Origin: a virus
Strand: one strand, 5' to 3'
IMG/VR virus record: IMGVR_UViG_3300035661_000011
Span: 90,506-154,505 of that record
Length of the DNA: 64,000 bases
Shown here: one piece after another, positions 32,575-42,145 of the stretch
Numbering within the stretch: the first letter of the stretch is position 1
Layout of the letters: every line of letters starts with the position of its first letter
Made by a program: the position numbers and the translations under genes
The notes under the pieces: generated by a model
Told to the model about the DNA's origin: nothing
What the model saw: the letters and a program-made list of their open reading frames with translations, nothing else
Database searches by the model: none

Positions 32575-33399
32575 TTACCCTAACTGTTTTTTTATTTTCT
32601 TTAACGTTTCATCTTGTGCATTCTCTGCCACTTTAACTAAATGTATAGTTGTAGCTAACAACTCAAGTTCCTTAGCAGCTTGCCAAGTTAAAGCAGAGAT
32701 TAACTCTGTCTTTTCTACAGGTAGTGAATCCATGTGATTTTCAATTCCTTTAAACTCAGTTAAGCGTTTAATGTTCTTAGCTAAGTCTGTAGATTTCTGA
32801 TACAAGTTTCCTTCTAATAGCTTGTAACACATTCCAGTTAAATCTTCTATCAGATTATTTACTTTCTTTAATGTAGTAACATCTCTAAATATATCTTCAT
32901 AACGTCTTTCTGCAAGACCTGTACCTGGTGAACTATTAAAAAATACTTTTAACGATTTGTTGTTATCCTCAACAGTTTTATTAAAAGCTGGAAGTATCCA
33001 AACTTTCTCACCATACCCAGGTGTGGTGGCCATATTTAAAGCCCATACATTTAATGGCGTAAGTAATCGAACATCTATATCTTTTAATGAAGTTAAGATA
33101 TAGTGTAGGTGCTCCAGGTACTTAACGTAATCTTTACTTATGTACTCTGGCGTATAGATTGTGAAGTGTTCTAACTCAGTGCGTTTTAAGGTCGATAATA
33201 TCTTAACCGCTACATCTGTATCGGATTTTAATAATCCAACCGGTAGCACCTTTGTGCTAAGCATACTGGCTAAGTTAGAAACATATCCACTAAGGTAATT
33301 AGACATACCCTGTATATTAAGTCCTTCCAAACCTATCTCTTCTGGAAGTTCAAATTGTTGTGGGACTGGTGGAAAAAAATTAATTGTTGGCGTGTCCAT
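32575..33399 (-). CDS. Unidentified 274-residue protein
   Basis: A single minus-strand gene between plus-strand blocks. The N-terminus is Pro-rich (INFFPPVPQQFELPEE), the rest is helical, with a central segment containing YGEKVWILPAF and a C-terminal coiled-coil tendency ending KKIKKQLG. It could be a structural or internal virion protein; no family recognised. It is divergent from the RecA/UvsX-like gene. Confidence 0.65.
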   Translation of the reverse strand: MDTPTINFFPPVPQQFELPEEIGLEGLNIQGMSNYLSGYVSNLASMLSTKVLPVGLLKSDTDVAVKILSTLKRTELEHFTIYTPEYISKDYVKYLEHLHYILTSLKDIDVRLLTPLNVWALNMATTPGYGEKVWILPAFNKTVEDNNKSLKVFFNSSPGTGLAERRYEDIFRDVTTLKKVNNLIEDLTGMCYKLLEGNLYQKSTDLAKNIKRLTEFKGIENHMDSLPVEKTELISALTWQAAKELELLATTIHLVKVAENAQDETLKKIKKQLG

Positions 33400-33456
33400 T
33401 GTGTGCTCTCATGCAAGTGGTAATGAATTTAGTAACATAATAATAAAGGCGGAAAT

Positions 33457-34962
33457 ATGAGATTTGGAGATAAAATTACACCAATCCCAACAGTAGCACC
33501 AGCATTTAATGTTGGCGGAATGTTAGATATACCAACTGGAACATATTACATTGGTAAATACGGACAAAGTGTTCTCAATGGTGGTTTCGGTGATAGCGCA
33601 TCTATAGTGGGCGTTGGTAATAGTTATAAGTCTACACTCGTGGCGGCAATTCATTTAATCGTAGTAGAGCGTATTGCTCAAGCTGAGAATATAAACTACG
33701 ATACGGAAAATGTTCACACATATATGCGCACTATGGCGTTATGTAAACGTTTACCAAATCTAAGTCAAATTGATTTTTGTAATCCAGCTGATGAAAGACG
33801 TAATCGCGTAATGACTACATCGTCTAGTACGATTGATGGAAATGGTAAGATTTTATACGGTGATAGATTCCATGAGCAAGTAGCTAAGTATGCACGAGAA
33901 GTGTATGCTCAGAAGAAACCGGTCTGGTACACCACTCCATTCAGAGAAGGACTTAAACCTATTATGATGCGTGCACCAACCACTGTGTCATACGATTCTT
34001 TTTCAAAGATGAAGTTTTCAGGAATTGAAGAGGGTAAAAAAGATGACCATAAAATCGGTGATAGTGAACGTAACACTGTGTCATTAGATGAGGGTAGATT
34101 AAAGACTCAGATGAACAATGAAATGCCAGGTTTAAGTAGACTTGGTGAACTTAGAATTACCATGACCGCACACACTGACAAAAGTGTTAACATGGAAGGG
34201 AAATACGCCACAGAGAAACCAAAATTAACACACGGTAAAAAAGATTACCAGATTAAAGGTGTTGGTACTGCATTTATGCAAATTAACGAATGGATTTTAG
34301 ATATACAAAGTTCAGTGAAGTTAGAAGATAAAGATAAGTGTCCAGAGTACCCATTAGATGATTCTGAAAGAAATGACCGTTGTAAAGATTTAAATCTAAT
34401 CACCGCTGTAATTACCCGTAACAAAAAAGGTGCTAGTGGCACTGTATTAAAATTGGTAGTATCACAAAGTGAAGGGTATTTACCACACGTCAGTATGTTT
34501 CGTTTACTTAAAGAAGATGATTATGGTCTAATTAAAAAAGGTCATCATTATTCATCTATGTTACTACCAGATGTTTCATTGCAAAGGACTACTTTACGGA
34601 AGCAAATAAATGAAAATTATGCTTTACGTAGAGCGTTAGAAATTACATCTGAAATGTTACAAATGCAGTATTTGTTTTCTCCTGCTGGAAAGCAATATTT
34701 ATGTACCCCTGAAGACCTCTACAACGATTTAATAGCTATGGGTTACGATTGGGATACACTACTTAATAAAACCAGAGGATACTGGATTTTTGAGGAAGAA
34801 GATAACAATAACTTACCGTTCCTTTCCACTATGGATTTACTCCGTATGAGAGGTGGTGTGTATACACCATACTGGTTAAAACAACCATACATTAAACAAG
34901 CTAGCGGATACTTAAAAGAAATTTTAAGTACAATTCCTGAATCCCAATTAAGAGATAAATAA
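33457..34962 (+). CDS. RecA/UvsX-like ATPase
   Basis: The 501-residue protein has a P-loop-like segment (IVGVGNSYKSTL at about 50-61) followed by a helix and YDTENVHTYM (about 79-88), which together match the RecA/UvsX core order (nucleotide loop, then the acidic D-x-E position). Further on, a helical segment and KKGASGTVLKLVVSQSEG (about 325-342) recall the C-terminal RecA-fold strand region. The protein is longer than T4 UvsX (391). Likely a recombinase or DNA-dependent ATPase of phage replication or repair. It leads the operon that contains the RNA polymerase beta C-terminus gene. Confidence 0.6.
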   Translation: MRFGDKITPIPTVAPAFNVGGMLDIPTGTYYIGKYGQSVLNGGFGDSASIVGVGNSYKSTLVAAIHLIVVERIAQAENINYDTENVHTYMRTMALCKRLPNLSQIDFCNPADERRNRVMTTSSSTIDGNGKILYGDRFHEQVAKYAREVYAQKKPVWYTTPFREGLKPIMMRAPTTVSYDSFSKMKFSGIEEGKKDDHKIGDSERNTVSLDEGRLKTQMNNEMPGLSRLGELRITMTAHTDKSVNMEGKYATEKPKLTHGKKDYQIKGVGTAFMQINEWILDIQSSVKLEDKDKCPEYPLDDSERNDRCKDLNLITAVITRNKKGASGTVLKLVVSQSEGYLPHVSMFRLLKEDDYGLIKKGHHYSSMLLPDVSLQRTTLRKQINENYALRRALEITSEMLQMQYLFSPAGKQYLCTPEDLYNDLIAMGYDWDTLLNKTRGYWIFEEEDNNNLPFLSTMDLLRMRGGVYTPYWLKQPYIKQASGYLKEILSTIPESQLRDK

Positions 34963-34963
34963 A

Positions 34964-35275
34964 ATGAAACAAGAATACATCAATAGCGTATTGTGTCTTA
35001 TTGAAAAAGACATTGAAGAAACATACGGAAGTCGCAGTGTAAATAAATTACGGGCTGTAATAAACGCTACGTCTAATGGAGAAACCCTTAGAGTGGCTAA
35101 TGGTGGAAGTCATCAAATTAGTTGGTTAAATTCTACATTAACTGACATCTTGTGTCAATTTGACAATACTACAGAAACCAGACTTTGGTTAGAGGATACA
35201 GCTGATGTCCCAGCGTATGTATCAATGTTTAAAGAAAATGTAACCCCTACACTCCGTGAATTAAAAATCATCTAA
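34964..35275 (+). CDS. Unidentified small protein
   Basis: This 103-residue gene starts one base after the previous stop. Mixed helix and strand with a Trp-rich middle (SWLNSTL, LWLEDTADVPAYVSM). It sits between a RecA-like ATPase and the RNA polymerase beta fragment. Function unknown. Confidence 0.65.
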   Translation: MKQEYINSVLCLIEKDIEETYGSRSVNKLRAVINATSNGETLRVANGGSHQISWLNSTLTDILCQFDNTTETRLWLEDTADVPAYVSMFKENVTPTLRELKII

Positions 35276-35284
35276 GGTACACTT

Positions 35285-35953
35285 ATGTCTAAAAGAAAAG
35301 AAGCCACAGCGTACTGGTTAGCTCTAATGAAAGAGTGTAAACCAGGAAATAGAAATATTGCTGTATACGATAAATACCTCAATGGGTTATCTGATAAAGA
35401 GTTCAGTAATTTAATGTTAGAAACTTGTGAAAAGGGTGGTGTAACACTACCTTATACTTGTCCTAATATTGAAGACCCGGATGTAGAGATTGAGACTTGT
35501 TTCAAGATTGCAAAACGTTTAAAGATAAACTTCTTTCAGCGTATAATTGAAACAAGCCCTGTAACTGGGGTTAAAAAGATGTCACCTGTAGCATACCCTG
35601 TATTACGTGCCCAAGTGCGTAGACAGTCACAACATGTTACTAAAGGTAAGTCTGTAGCTGAAAACACACGGTTTACGGATAACTTATCAGGTCAAGCAAT
35701 CGGCATATCTAAAACGGCTAAGATATCACAACCTGAATTAGGTGTATTAAAAGACCAAGGTCAAGTCCACGCTATATACGAATTCACAGGAGTTCGTGGT
35801 GGTAACACTAAAGGTTTACGTGAAGCTAAACGCACACTTATAAACAATGGGTCGTATAGTTTAGAAGATATTAAAAAACTAGGTACTCGTTCCGAATCAC
35901 TAGCCACAGCTAATATGATTTTTCGTGGGATGATGTATAAGTCAAATCTATAA
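35285..35953 (+). CDS. RNA polymerase beta subunit, C-terminal fragment
   Basis: The 222-residue protein lines up with the end of bacterial RpoB. GGVTLPYTCPNIED (about 51-64) parallels GIPIATPVFDGA; PVAYPVLRAQVRRQSQHVTKGKS parallels the [21 protein letters not shown] segment; LSGQAIGISKTAKISQPELGVLKDQG parallels [25 protein letters not shown]; and FTGVRGGNTKGLREA parallels the next helix. This region forms the beta clamp and contacts beta-prime. Encoding it alone is a split not found in cellular polymerases. The larger part of beta is at 57509-61474, ending just where this fragment begins in RpoB order. Confidence 0.75.
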   Translation: MSKRKEATAYWLALMKECKPGNRNIAVYDKYLNGLSDKEFSNLMLETCEKGGVTLPYTCPNIEDPDVEIETCFKIAKRLKINFFQRIIETSPVTGVKKMSPVAYPVLRAQVRRQSQHVTKGKSVAENTRFTDNLSGQAIGISKTAKISQPELGVLKDQGQVHAIYEFTGVRGGNTKGLREAKRTLINNGSYSLEDIKKLGTRSESLATANMIFRGMMYKSNL

Positions 35954-35965
35954 CAAGGTGTACAA

Positions 35966-36721
35966 ATGCGTCCATTAAAAATATTAGTTGGGTTAGATAG
36001 TCTACTCGATACACGCTTGGTTTGTGTTGGTATGATAAATCCAGACCACGTAATACCATTGTTAAAACGCGGATATAGAGAACGGATGCATAACAAGTTA
36101 TCATTGATTTTACCTGAGATTAACGATGAAGCTGTAGAAGCATTGTTTGCTGAACGCGATATGCCTATGGTGAAACTATCTCGTAGTACAAATATTGTGC
36201 ACCTGTTAGCTGAACGTATAGTCGAATCTCAAATATCTGGTGATACAAGACCCGATAGCAGAGAGATTACGATTATATTAAACACGTATCCGTACTCTAT
36301 ATCAAAACAAGAAGTGTTAGCTTTTGCAAATGGTTTATCAGAAGTGTTTAAAACAAAAAAGATAACTCGGGTACATTTACCTACCGAAGAACTAACACCG
36401 AAATATTTACGTGAAAACTATAGTCGTTATATAACACACGACTTAAACGAATGGCTAGGTGTACATCAGGTAAACTTAATAGAAGACCCAATGCCACTGT
36501 TTACAATTATCTCACCGAAGTGTATACTAGACCCCGTAAAGTTTACTGACATTATAGATGCAGATAATAAAGGTGATAAAGACCATTACAACAAATGCTT
36601 CGATGTTGTTTTTGAGTCGTTAAAAAGAAATACTTCGAAGTATGTAGAACTAGAATTCTGTCCACTAGCAGATTTCTCAATGACAATCCCACATTCAGCT
36701 GTAAGTAAAGAAAAGGAATAG
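35966..36721 (+). CDS. Unidentified 251-residue protein
   Basis: AAGGTG precedes the ATG. An N-terminal alpha/beta part (ILVGLDSLLDTRLVCVGMI) is followed by helices and a further alpha/beta part (REITIILNTYPYSISKQEVLAFANGL). It contains no recognised catalytic motif. It lies between the RNA polymerase beta fragment and thioredoxin in one operon with very short gaps; a structural or RNA polymerase-associated role is possible from position only. Confidence 0.65.
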   Translation: MRPLKILVGLDSLLDTRLVCVGMINPDHVIPLLKRGYRERMHNKLSLILPEINDEAVEALFAERDMPMVKLSRSTNIVHLLAERIVESQISGDTRPDSREITIILNTYPYSISKQEVLAFANGLSEVFKTKKITRVHLPTEELTPKYLRENYSRYITHDLNEWLGVHQVNLIEDPMPLFTIISPKCILDPVKFTDIIDADNKGDKDHYNKCFDVVFESLKRNTSKYVELEFCPLADFSMTIPHSAVSKEKE

Positions 36722-36724
36722 TTT

Positions 36725-37030
36725 ATGTTGTCCGATGAAGAGATTCAATCCTTGTTAGAAACGCATAGTGGTTTAACACTACTATACTTTATGCACGATA
36801 ACTGTGCTCCATGTAAAGTATTTAAACCAATTGTTAATAAAGTAATTGACTCGTACAATGGTCGTATTACACTTGCGGTGGTTGATGTTACACAAAGTGT
36901 GATTGCTAGAAATTACAGTGTGCGAAGTGTTCCAACTGTTATGTTATTTAAAGATGGGGTTTTAGTTGAAACTCACTCCGGTACTATGTCTGAAGTAGAA
37001 TTTAGTACGATGCTAAAAGTTAATTTGTAA
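36725..37030 (+). CDS. Thioredoxin-like protein
   Basis: The 101-residue protein is a compact thioredoxin fold: YFMHDNCAPCKVFKP with the redox motif CAPC at residues 27-30 and the cis-Pro segment VRSVPTVMLFKDG about 40 residues later. The Trp normally before the motif is replaced by Asn. It is probably a disulfide reductase or a processivity-type partner for phage enzymes; T7 uses host thioredoxin in that way, though no such polymerase is visible here. Last gene of the 33457-37030 operon. Confidence 0.85.
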   Translation: MLSDEEIQSLLETHSGLTLLYFMHDNCAPCKVFKPIVNKVIDSYNGRITLAVVDVTQSVIARNYSVRSVPTVMLFKDGVLVETHSGTMSEVEFSTMLKVNL

Positions 37031-37040
37031 ATTAAATTGT

Positions 37041-37078
37041 CATGTACAGTGCCTACGTTAACGTAGGCACTGTACATG
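37041..37078. terminator. Hairpin terminator
   Basis: A perfect 19-base-arm palindrome closes the operon; TTCATTTTCTTT follows. Confidence 0.75.
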
Positions 37079-37094
37079 TTCATTTTCTTTAAAG

Positions 37095-37108
37095 ACATAT
37101 ATTATCTA
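37095..37108 (+). promoter_or_regulatory. Early-promoter-like motif with long leader
   Basis: acatatattatcta precedes the gene at 37244 by 136 bases, the longest leader of the nine. Bases 37110-37122 pair with 37186-37197 (12 base pairs), enclosing a loop of about 63 bases in which I saw no ORF. Confidence 0.6.
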
Positions 37109-37243
37109 GTTGTATAAACAATTTACTAAAGTAACTATGTGTTATTAACGTAACATTTTATCATCTTTTTATATTTAATACAGTTATTGTTTATACAGGT
37201 AACATACATTGTATCAATATTTTTTCACCTAATGGAGTCAACT

Positions 37244-37753
37244 ATGTCACGAATTTCAAACTCTGGGTTTAATTACCTACTAAATATACTTAGCACTATC
37301 GTTAGACAAGATGTACGCTATCTAAGCTGTGCGTTCCAAATGTACCAGCTGAAACATGAAACACAATCTGTATTATTAGCCGTAAATCCTCCCAATTTCG
37401 AATACGACTTAATCACTTCGGAATCACAGTGGCAAGCGATTAAAGATAAAATGCACACTATGCCGATTGTCACACAAGTGCATCCAAGACTACTGACTGA
37501 TATACAAAAGTCCAATGTGTTTTCTGAATTAGAAAAAATAACAATGGATTTCTTTACATTGTCATGTATGACGCCAGAAATGTTTGCTCATCTATGGGAA
37601 AATGTAATTTACTCTGTCACTGGTAAAGAGGTTGACATGACTGCGGTTGGTGGTTACGTTGAAGATATCTTTTTACAAGAACGTTGGATTTTAACTGTAG
37701 TGTTACTCGAACTTCTTCCACCTGGCACATTTGGTATAGCTGAAGAACAGTAA
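37244..37753 (+). CDS. Unidentified 169-residue protein, probable early gene
   Basis: TGGAGTC before ATG 37244 decides the start; longer in-frame forms from 37187 would begin inside the leader stem. The product is helical with hydrophobic patches but no clear membrane segment. It is convergent with the gene at 37755, with only one base between their stops and no terminator hairpin, which is unusual in this genome. Confidence 0.65.
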   Translation: MSRISNSGFNYLLNILSTIVRQDVRYLSCAFQMYQLKHETQSVLLAVNPPNFEYDLITSESQWQAIKDKMHTMPIVTQVHPRLLTDIQKSNVFSELEKITMDFFTLSCMTPEMFAHLWENVIYSVTGKEVDMTAVGGYVEDIFLQERWILTVVLLELLPPGTFGIAEEQ

Positions 37754-37754
37754 C

Positions 37755-38159
37755 TCAATCAGTATACTCTCCCATAATCTCAGCGTAAGTAAATTCTTCC
37801 TGCATGGTACTTGTCTCACCAGGAAGAATTTGTATATCTGGTAATACAACTGTAAACCCTAGTGCTCTACCGTTAGTTACAGGGGCATCAATATAATCAT
37901 GATGTACACTTGGCATTTGGTTAGCAAAAGCCTGTAGTACACCTCTAGCAATTTCATTTTGTATAGTTGCATTGGAGTTATCTTGGTTAAGTCTTTTCTG
38001 TGTAAGTGCTGTTCTAGCCAAGACTGTTGTAGCTGCAATTCTATCTTTAGTCGGAGTATTATTATCGTTAGCAAATCCGCAAAGGATATTTTGTGTAAAC
38101 GATAGTACATCGTCTGGGTTACTAACGTTCGGTAAACTTAATTCTAGAGTGTCTGTCAT
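37755..38159 (-). CDS. Unidentified 134-residue protein
   Basis: AAGGA lies eight bases before the start. The N-terminal half is helical (DDVLSFTQNILCGF, DRIAATTVLARTALTQKRL), the C-terminal half is acidic and extended. Small terminase subunits can look like this, but the resemblance is too weak to name it. Its start codon overlaps that of the divergent plus-strand gene within CATG. Confidence 0.6.
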   Translation of the reverse strand: MTDTLELSLPNVSNPDDVLSFTQNILCGFANDNNTPTKDRIAATTVLARTALTQKRLNQDNSNATIQNEIARGVLQAFANQMPSVHHDYIDAPVTNGRALGFTVVLPDIQILPGETSTMQEEFTYAEIMGEYTD

Positions 38160-38697
38160 GGTAAAATTCCTTGTACTAGTTATAAATTGGTTAAACGGAT
38201 ATGGTTTTAAACTGTATCCAAAGTGTAAAAAAGAATTATATTTTTCACATTTAGATAACGATATGTTGAATTTAGATAAAGCGTTGGCTATGTCTGGTTT
38301 ATTAGTGGGGGAACTTCGCTACACATCATTAAGTTATAAGGGGTTGAGTAAGTTTAAGTACGAGTTTCATATAAGTAGTTTATCTGATTTACTAACGTCT
38401 TTAAATACTCAGTTACATTGGATGTTTGACAACGATGGAGTGTGTAACAATACAAATCGCGTTATGCAAGAGGCTACAACGTACAGGTTAGACACATGGT
38501 GTTTATCTGGTATGGAAAACCACAATTACATCAGTCTGATTGTGGCATGGAAAAGAGCATTAGTTTACATTCAAGAAATAAATAAGTTAACTAAAAGTGG
38601 GGTCCATAGAAATTACGTTAATAGAACCTTATTTTTTGAATTAGACACTTTTCTAAAACTGACTGAATTCATTTTGGAGGAAGAACTACATGAGTAA
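38158..38697 (+). CDS. Unidentified 179-residue protein
   Basis: The ATG at 38158 is the best in-frame start downstream of the divergent gene, but it has no Shine-Dalgarno of its own, and a later start is possible. The product is basic at first (KLYPKCKKELYF) with many Leu, Asn and Trp and looks structural. Its end overlaps the next gene, which has GGAGGAA inside this coding region. Confidence 0.55.
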   Translation: MVKFLVLVINWLNGYGFKLYPKCKKELYFSHLDNDMLNLDKALAMSGLLVGELRYTSLSYKGLSKFKYEFHISSLSDLLTSLNTQLHWMFDNDGVCNNTNRVMQEATTYRLDTWCLSGMENHNYISLIVAWKRALVYIQEINKLTKSGVHRNYVNRTLFFELDTFLKLTEFILEEELHE

Positions 38698-39301
38698 ATC
38701 TGTAAACCCTATGGCTAGTTTACTAGCATCTGGTAGCTATGGCATTCTAGCAGCTTCGTTATCTTTAACGAAGGCTTATAGACAATTAACATTTCAAGTA
38801 GTAAATGGTAAATCCCACGAGTTTCAAACACGAATGAACTTGTGGATAGATAGAACCTATACAAACATTACACCAAGAAAAAAATGTAGTATCAATGGAA
38901 ACGTCACTAGAGCTTTAGCTAAGGATAGGTTATCATGGGGGATGTTTATGAAAGGTATAGACATATTGGGGTATACCAAAGTTTATATAAAAATGGTGTT
39001 TCTTAAAAAGAACTCAGTGCACACAGGTGTGTATACTGTTAATAAAACATATAAAGCGTTACTCAATGGAGAAGGTTATAGTAGGGGAGAAATACTCATA
39101 TATTCTGTAACCTGTGATTTTGAAGATAATAGCGTTGTGTATGAGTTGTGGTTTAATAGAACTACTAACAAGATGATAACAAACTTATCTACACTAAACG
39201 GATTGCGTGAACTTAATGATACTCAGGAAATAGATATCCTTATTCCAGATGTAGGAATAGAGTATAGTAAAACTGACGATTTATCTGACATAGAAGAGTA
39301 A
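38690..39301 (+). CDS. Unidentified probable structural protein
   Basis: GGAGGAAG before the ATG and an eight-base overlap with the previous gene show coupling. The 203-residue product has a hydrophobic N-terminal part (ASLLASGSYGILAASLSL), a basic middle and an acidic tail (SKTDDLSDIEE). It precedes a long tail-type gene and ends at a terminator. Function unknown; baseplate or tail completion proteins would fit the position. Confidence 0.6.
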   Translation: MSKSVNPMASLLASGSYGILAASLSLTKAYRQLTFQVVNGKSHEFQTRMNLWIDRTYTNITPRKKCSINGNVTRALAKDRLSWGMFMKGIDILGYTKVYIKMVFLKKNSVHTGVYTVNKTYKALLNGEGYSRGEILIYSVTCDFEDNSVVYELWFNRTTNKMITNLSTLNGLRELNDTQEIDILIPDVGIEYSKTDDLSDIEE

Positions 39302-39306
39302 CTATA

Positions 39307-39335
39307 TACGTTGATAGCACACTGCCATCAACGTA
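39307..39335 (+). terminator. Hairpin terminator
   Basis: Thirteen-base arms with one mismatch are followed by a T-run (about 39336-39345). Confidence 0.8.
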
Positions 39336-39362
39336 TTTTTTTTTTAATTTAAAGAGGCGCTA

Positions 39363-41453
39363 ATGTTAAATAAACTAAGTCCACTTGGAGGAATAACACT
39401 CCCTAAGCCACCACAGATAGGTAATTTGTTAAGTGGTATAAAGATACCTAAAATTCCATTTCTTGGTGACATAACCAAACCGTATCCAACTCCGCCTAAA
39501 GCTAAACAACCAACTAAAACTAAATTTGATAAAACTCCATTTTCAGAAATAAATTTGATAGACCCATTTAAAACATCGGAGCTAGCTATTCTTACTGAGG
39601 ACTTATTAGCAGTTGATAAAATTGGAGATGTGTTAGGTAAGTTTTTACCACCTGAATTAGTTGAGGAGTTATCGTCGTTACAAGATTTTGCTACACATCT
39701 GTTAGACCAAGGTAAAGATATGGTAGGTACAGTTATGGAGTTGGCTGATAAAATACCAAATGGGTTAAATTTATCAGAGCTACTTCGTGATACGCCGATT
39801 ATGTCAGTCATCGAAAACATAGACTCTATTAATGACATAGCCGGTAAACTGGGTATCGATTTATCATCGTTTAGTCAAGATGGTTTAAAGTCAATATTTT
39901 CATTCTTAGATGGCTTTAAAAGTAGTGGTGATTCTACTGCTGGTAATAACGATTCAAATGCAACAACTATATTGTCTAGCTTAGGTTTTACTGTACCTAA
40001 TATAGGCGACATAGCTATGAAGACTGCGGTGGTATCAGGGGCTATTAGTTCCATTGTAGGATATAAGGTAAATATGAATAACACTTATAAAAACTTAGGT
40101 GTTAGTTCTGTGTCCTCAGTAACTGGTGTGACTAATTTACTTTCTTCTAATGGGTTTACACAGTTAGTGAATAACCTTAATGTTATTGGAAAACGTGACA
40201 TTAATAAACTTGCATATATAACTCCACGTTTAAACTTTGTAGGTAATTCCGATTACATTAGGTCTGCCCTTAAGTTACCAGTCGACACCGTAAATTTATT
40301 AACTGGGTTGAATCCAACTAAACTTGACAGTGTGCGCACGTACGCTTCACTCACGCAACAATATGGTGCCACCGCTGTATCTGTATCAACTAAGAACTTA
40401 TCGTGCTACACAGAGGCTAAATTAGCTATTATTCGTGACATATACACTTTAGACCCTACGTTTTCGTTAAACGAAACTATATCCCAATTTGCTACACACA
40501 CAACTTCTGAAATACAACAGTTTCAAACTGAAGTGGCACAAAAAGGTGTTACGCAATATGCGTTAGATAACCCAAATAAATTTACAGCAGAGATAGCGTT
40601 AGTAACGAAATATGGAAATGTAATAGTTGATATTTCATTAACAGCTATAACTAACATAAATCGGGTTGATGGTACACAAAGACTTACTGATTCAGGAATA
40701 GTAATTTTACTCGGAGTAATGGTTAGCGTTGGTGTTCCTACTGCGGTTAAACTATCCAATACATCAGACATTTCACTTAGTCTGACTTTATCTGCGATTG
40801 ACACTTACGGCCCTACACTTTTAACGACTACTCTATCTGAGTTAATTTCCATTGTTACAAATAACACTGATTTAGAAGCCACTATTACAGCCATTGTTAC
40901 AGTGGTGGGTTTAACTGGGAGTTTTTCAGGTTCTCAATTAGAACAAACGTTTACTTCGTTATTAGAAATTACACCAAAGAATCTATCCATTATACAGAAC
41001 AAGCTATCCGTTACTGAGGTTTCAACGATAATTACTATGTACGAGATAGATGGTTTGTCTCTTCAACACTTATTAAAAGAAACTACAAAACAAGCAGCTA
41101 TAGTAGGTGACAAGAAAACTATATTAAATTTAATAGGAACGTATCCAGATATTTTAACCAATGATTATTTAAGGTATCTAGTTGAAACTTTACTTGAACA
41201 TTACACTCTAACTAAAGATGACATCTGTATGGGTACAAAGTTAGCGTCAATAAACTTTGTAAACAGTATAGGTGCAATCTTACCAAATTGGTGGCTTACG
41301 ACTAGAGGATCTGAAATAGTATATAACCACAAACCTTTTATCAATGCTAGCATTGACTCTTTACTTCTATTGCAAGCGGATACGACTTTAGGTGTGGATG
41401 CAATACTCCAATCAGATAACTCTTATGTAATTCCGCCGTACTTATTACATTAA
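39363..41453 (+). CDS. Large structural protein, tail or baseplate type
   Basis: The 696-residue protein starts after AAAGAGG. The N-terminus is rich in Pro, Lys and Gly (LPKPPQIGNLLSGIKIPKIPFLG), the middle is a long region of Ile, Thr, Ser, Leu and Asn in alternating patterns, and the C-terminus has WWLTTRGSEIVYNHKPF. No enzymatic motif was seen. Composition and its place next to other tail genes suggest a virion part. No family recognised. Confidence 0.65.
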   Translation: MLNKLSPLGGITLPKPPQIGNLLSGIKIPKIPFLGDITKPYPTPPKAKQPTKTKFDKTPFSEINLIDPFKTSELAILTEDLLAVDKIGDVLGKFLPPELVEELSSLQDFATHLLDQGKDMVGTVMELADKIPNGLNLSELLRDTPIMSVIENIDSINDIAGKLGIDLSSFSQDGLKSIFSFLDGFKSSGDSTAGNNDSNATTILSSLGFTVPNIGDIAMKTAVVSGAISSIVGYKVNMNNTYKNLGVSSVSSVTGVTNLLSSNGFTQLVNNLNVIGKRDINKLAYITPRLNFVGNSDYIRSALKLPVDTVNLLTGLNPTKLDSVRTYASLTQQYGATAVSVSTKNLSCYTEAKLAIIRDIYTLDPTFSLNETISQFATHTTSEIQQFQTEVAQKGVTQYALDNPNKFTAEIALVTKYGNVIVDISLTAITNINRVDGTQRLTDSGIVILLGVMVSVGVPTAVKLSNTSDISLSLTLSAIDTYGPTLLTTTLSELISIVTNNTDLEATITAIVTVVGLTGSFSGSQLEQTFTSLLEITPKNLSIIQNKLSVTEVSTIITMYEIDGLSLQHLLKETTKQAAIVGDKKTILNLIGTYPDILTNDYLRYLVETLLEHYTLTKDDICMGTKLASINFVNSIGAILPNWWLTTRGSEIVYNHKPFINASIDSLLLLQADTTLGVDAILQSDNSYVIPPYLLH

Positions 41454-41463
41454 GGAATTATTT

Positions 41464-42057
41464 ATGTACCCAGAACTTTTTTTATTACTCTTAGCAGGGA
41501 CATTTGTTGTGAATTTATTATTTGGTGGTGGAAACAAAAAAGGTGAGTTTCACGACAACGTCGTGCAGAACTTAGTTAATTTAGTGGAATCGGTTTCACC
41601 AGAAAACAGACCTGGGTTTGTTGCAATTGGTGAGGAGATAATCAAACGCTTTCCAAACTTTACAAAGGCTGTTAACGCTACACTGGTATATCATTCGGTG
41701 TATAGTCGAATTATGACACAATCTTTAGTTGGGATTTCTGAATCTGAAGAAGCTAAGTATTTTATGGGCTTGTATCGCACAGAACCACTTGCACAAACAA
41801 AAGAATTAATATTGTCTATTTTGTATATGAAAGTTCAGATTCAGGTAGCTATGGTTTACTTCTCAATAGGTGAAGATAACTTAGCTATATTTAATGACGT
41901 TTTAGAAACGTATCCTGAAACGCTACCTTTACTACACGTGTATGAGAATGAGCTAATTGATATTTGTAAGTTTTTACATGTGGATGAAGCTACTGATAAA
42001 GTAGTCCCTAAATTAGACCATACGTTTGTACCCCGTCGGGTTGTTATTGTTGAATAG
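41464..42057 (+). CDS. Membrane-anchored protein, 197 residues
   Basis: AGGAAT precedes the ATG. One hydrophobic segment (about 4-21, LFLLLLAGTFVVNLLFGGG) is followed by a helical soluble domain. It may be a membrane-tethered protein or a virion protein with a buried helix. It follows the large structural gene by ten bases, so the two are probably one operon. Function unknown. Confidence 0.65.
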   Translation: MYPELFLLLLAGTFVVNLLFGGGNKKGEFHDNVVQNLVNLVESVSPENRPGFVAIGEEIIKRFPNFTKAVNATLVYHSVYSRIMTQSLVGISESEEAKYFMGLYRTEPLAQTKELILSILYMKVQIQVAMVYFSIGEDNLAIFNDVLETYPETLPLLHVYENELIDICKFLHVDEATDKVVPKLDHTFVPRRVVIVE

Positions 42058-42080
42058 TCAAAACTCATTAATTATTCAGG

Positions 42081-42093
42081 CATACATTATCTT
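42081..42093 (+). promoter_or_regulatory. Early-promoter-like motif (variant)
   Basis: catacattatctt is followed by a hairpin at 42094-42120 and the gene at 42146. Confidence 0.5.
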
Positions 42094-42120
42094 GATGGTA
42101 AACTTAAATACTTTACCATC
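42094..42120 (+). promoter_or_regulatory. 5-prime leader hairpin
   Basis: GATGGTAAA pairs perfectly with TTTACCATC around a nine-base loop, 26 bases before the start codon. Confidence 0.6.
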
Positions 42121-42145
42121 ATTTAATTAACTTAGGAGAATAGCT

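Noticed and set aside
37755-38159. Small terminase subunit
   Set aside because: A helical N-terminus and small size are not enough, and no large terminase gene is nearby.
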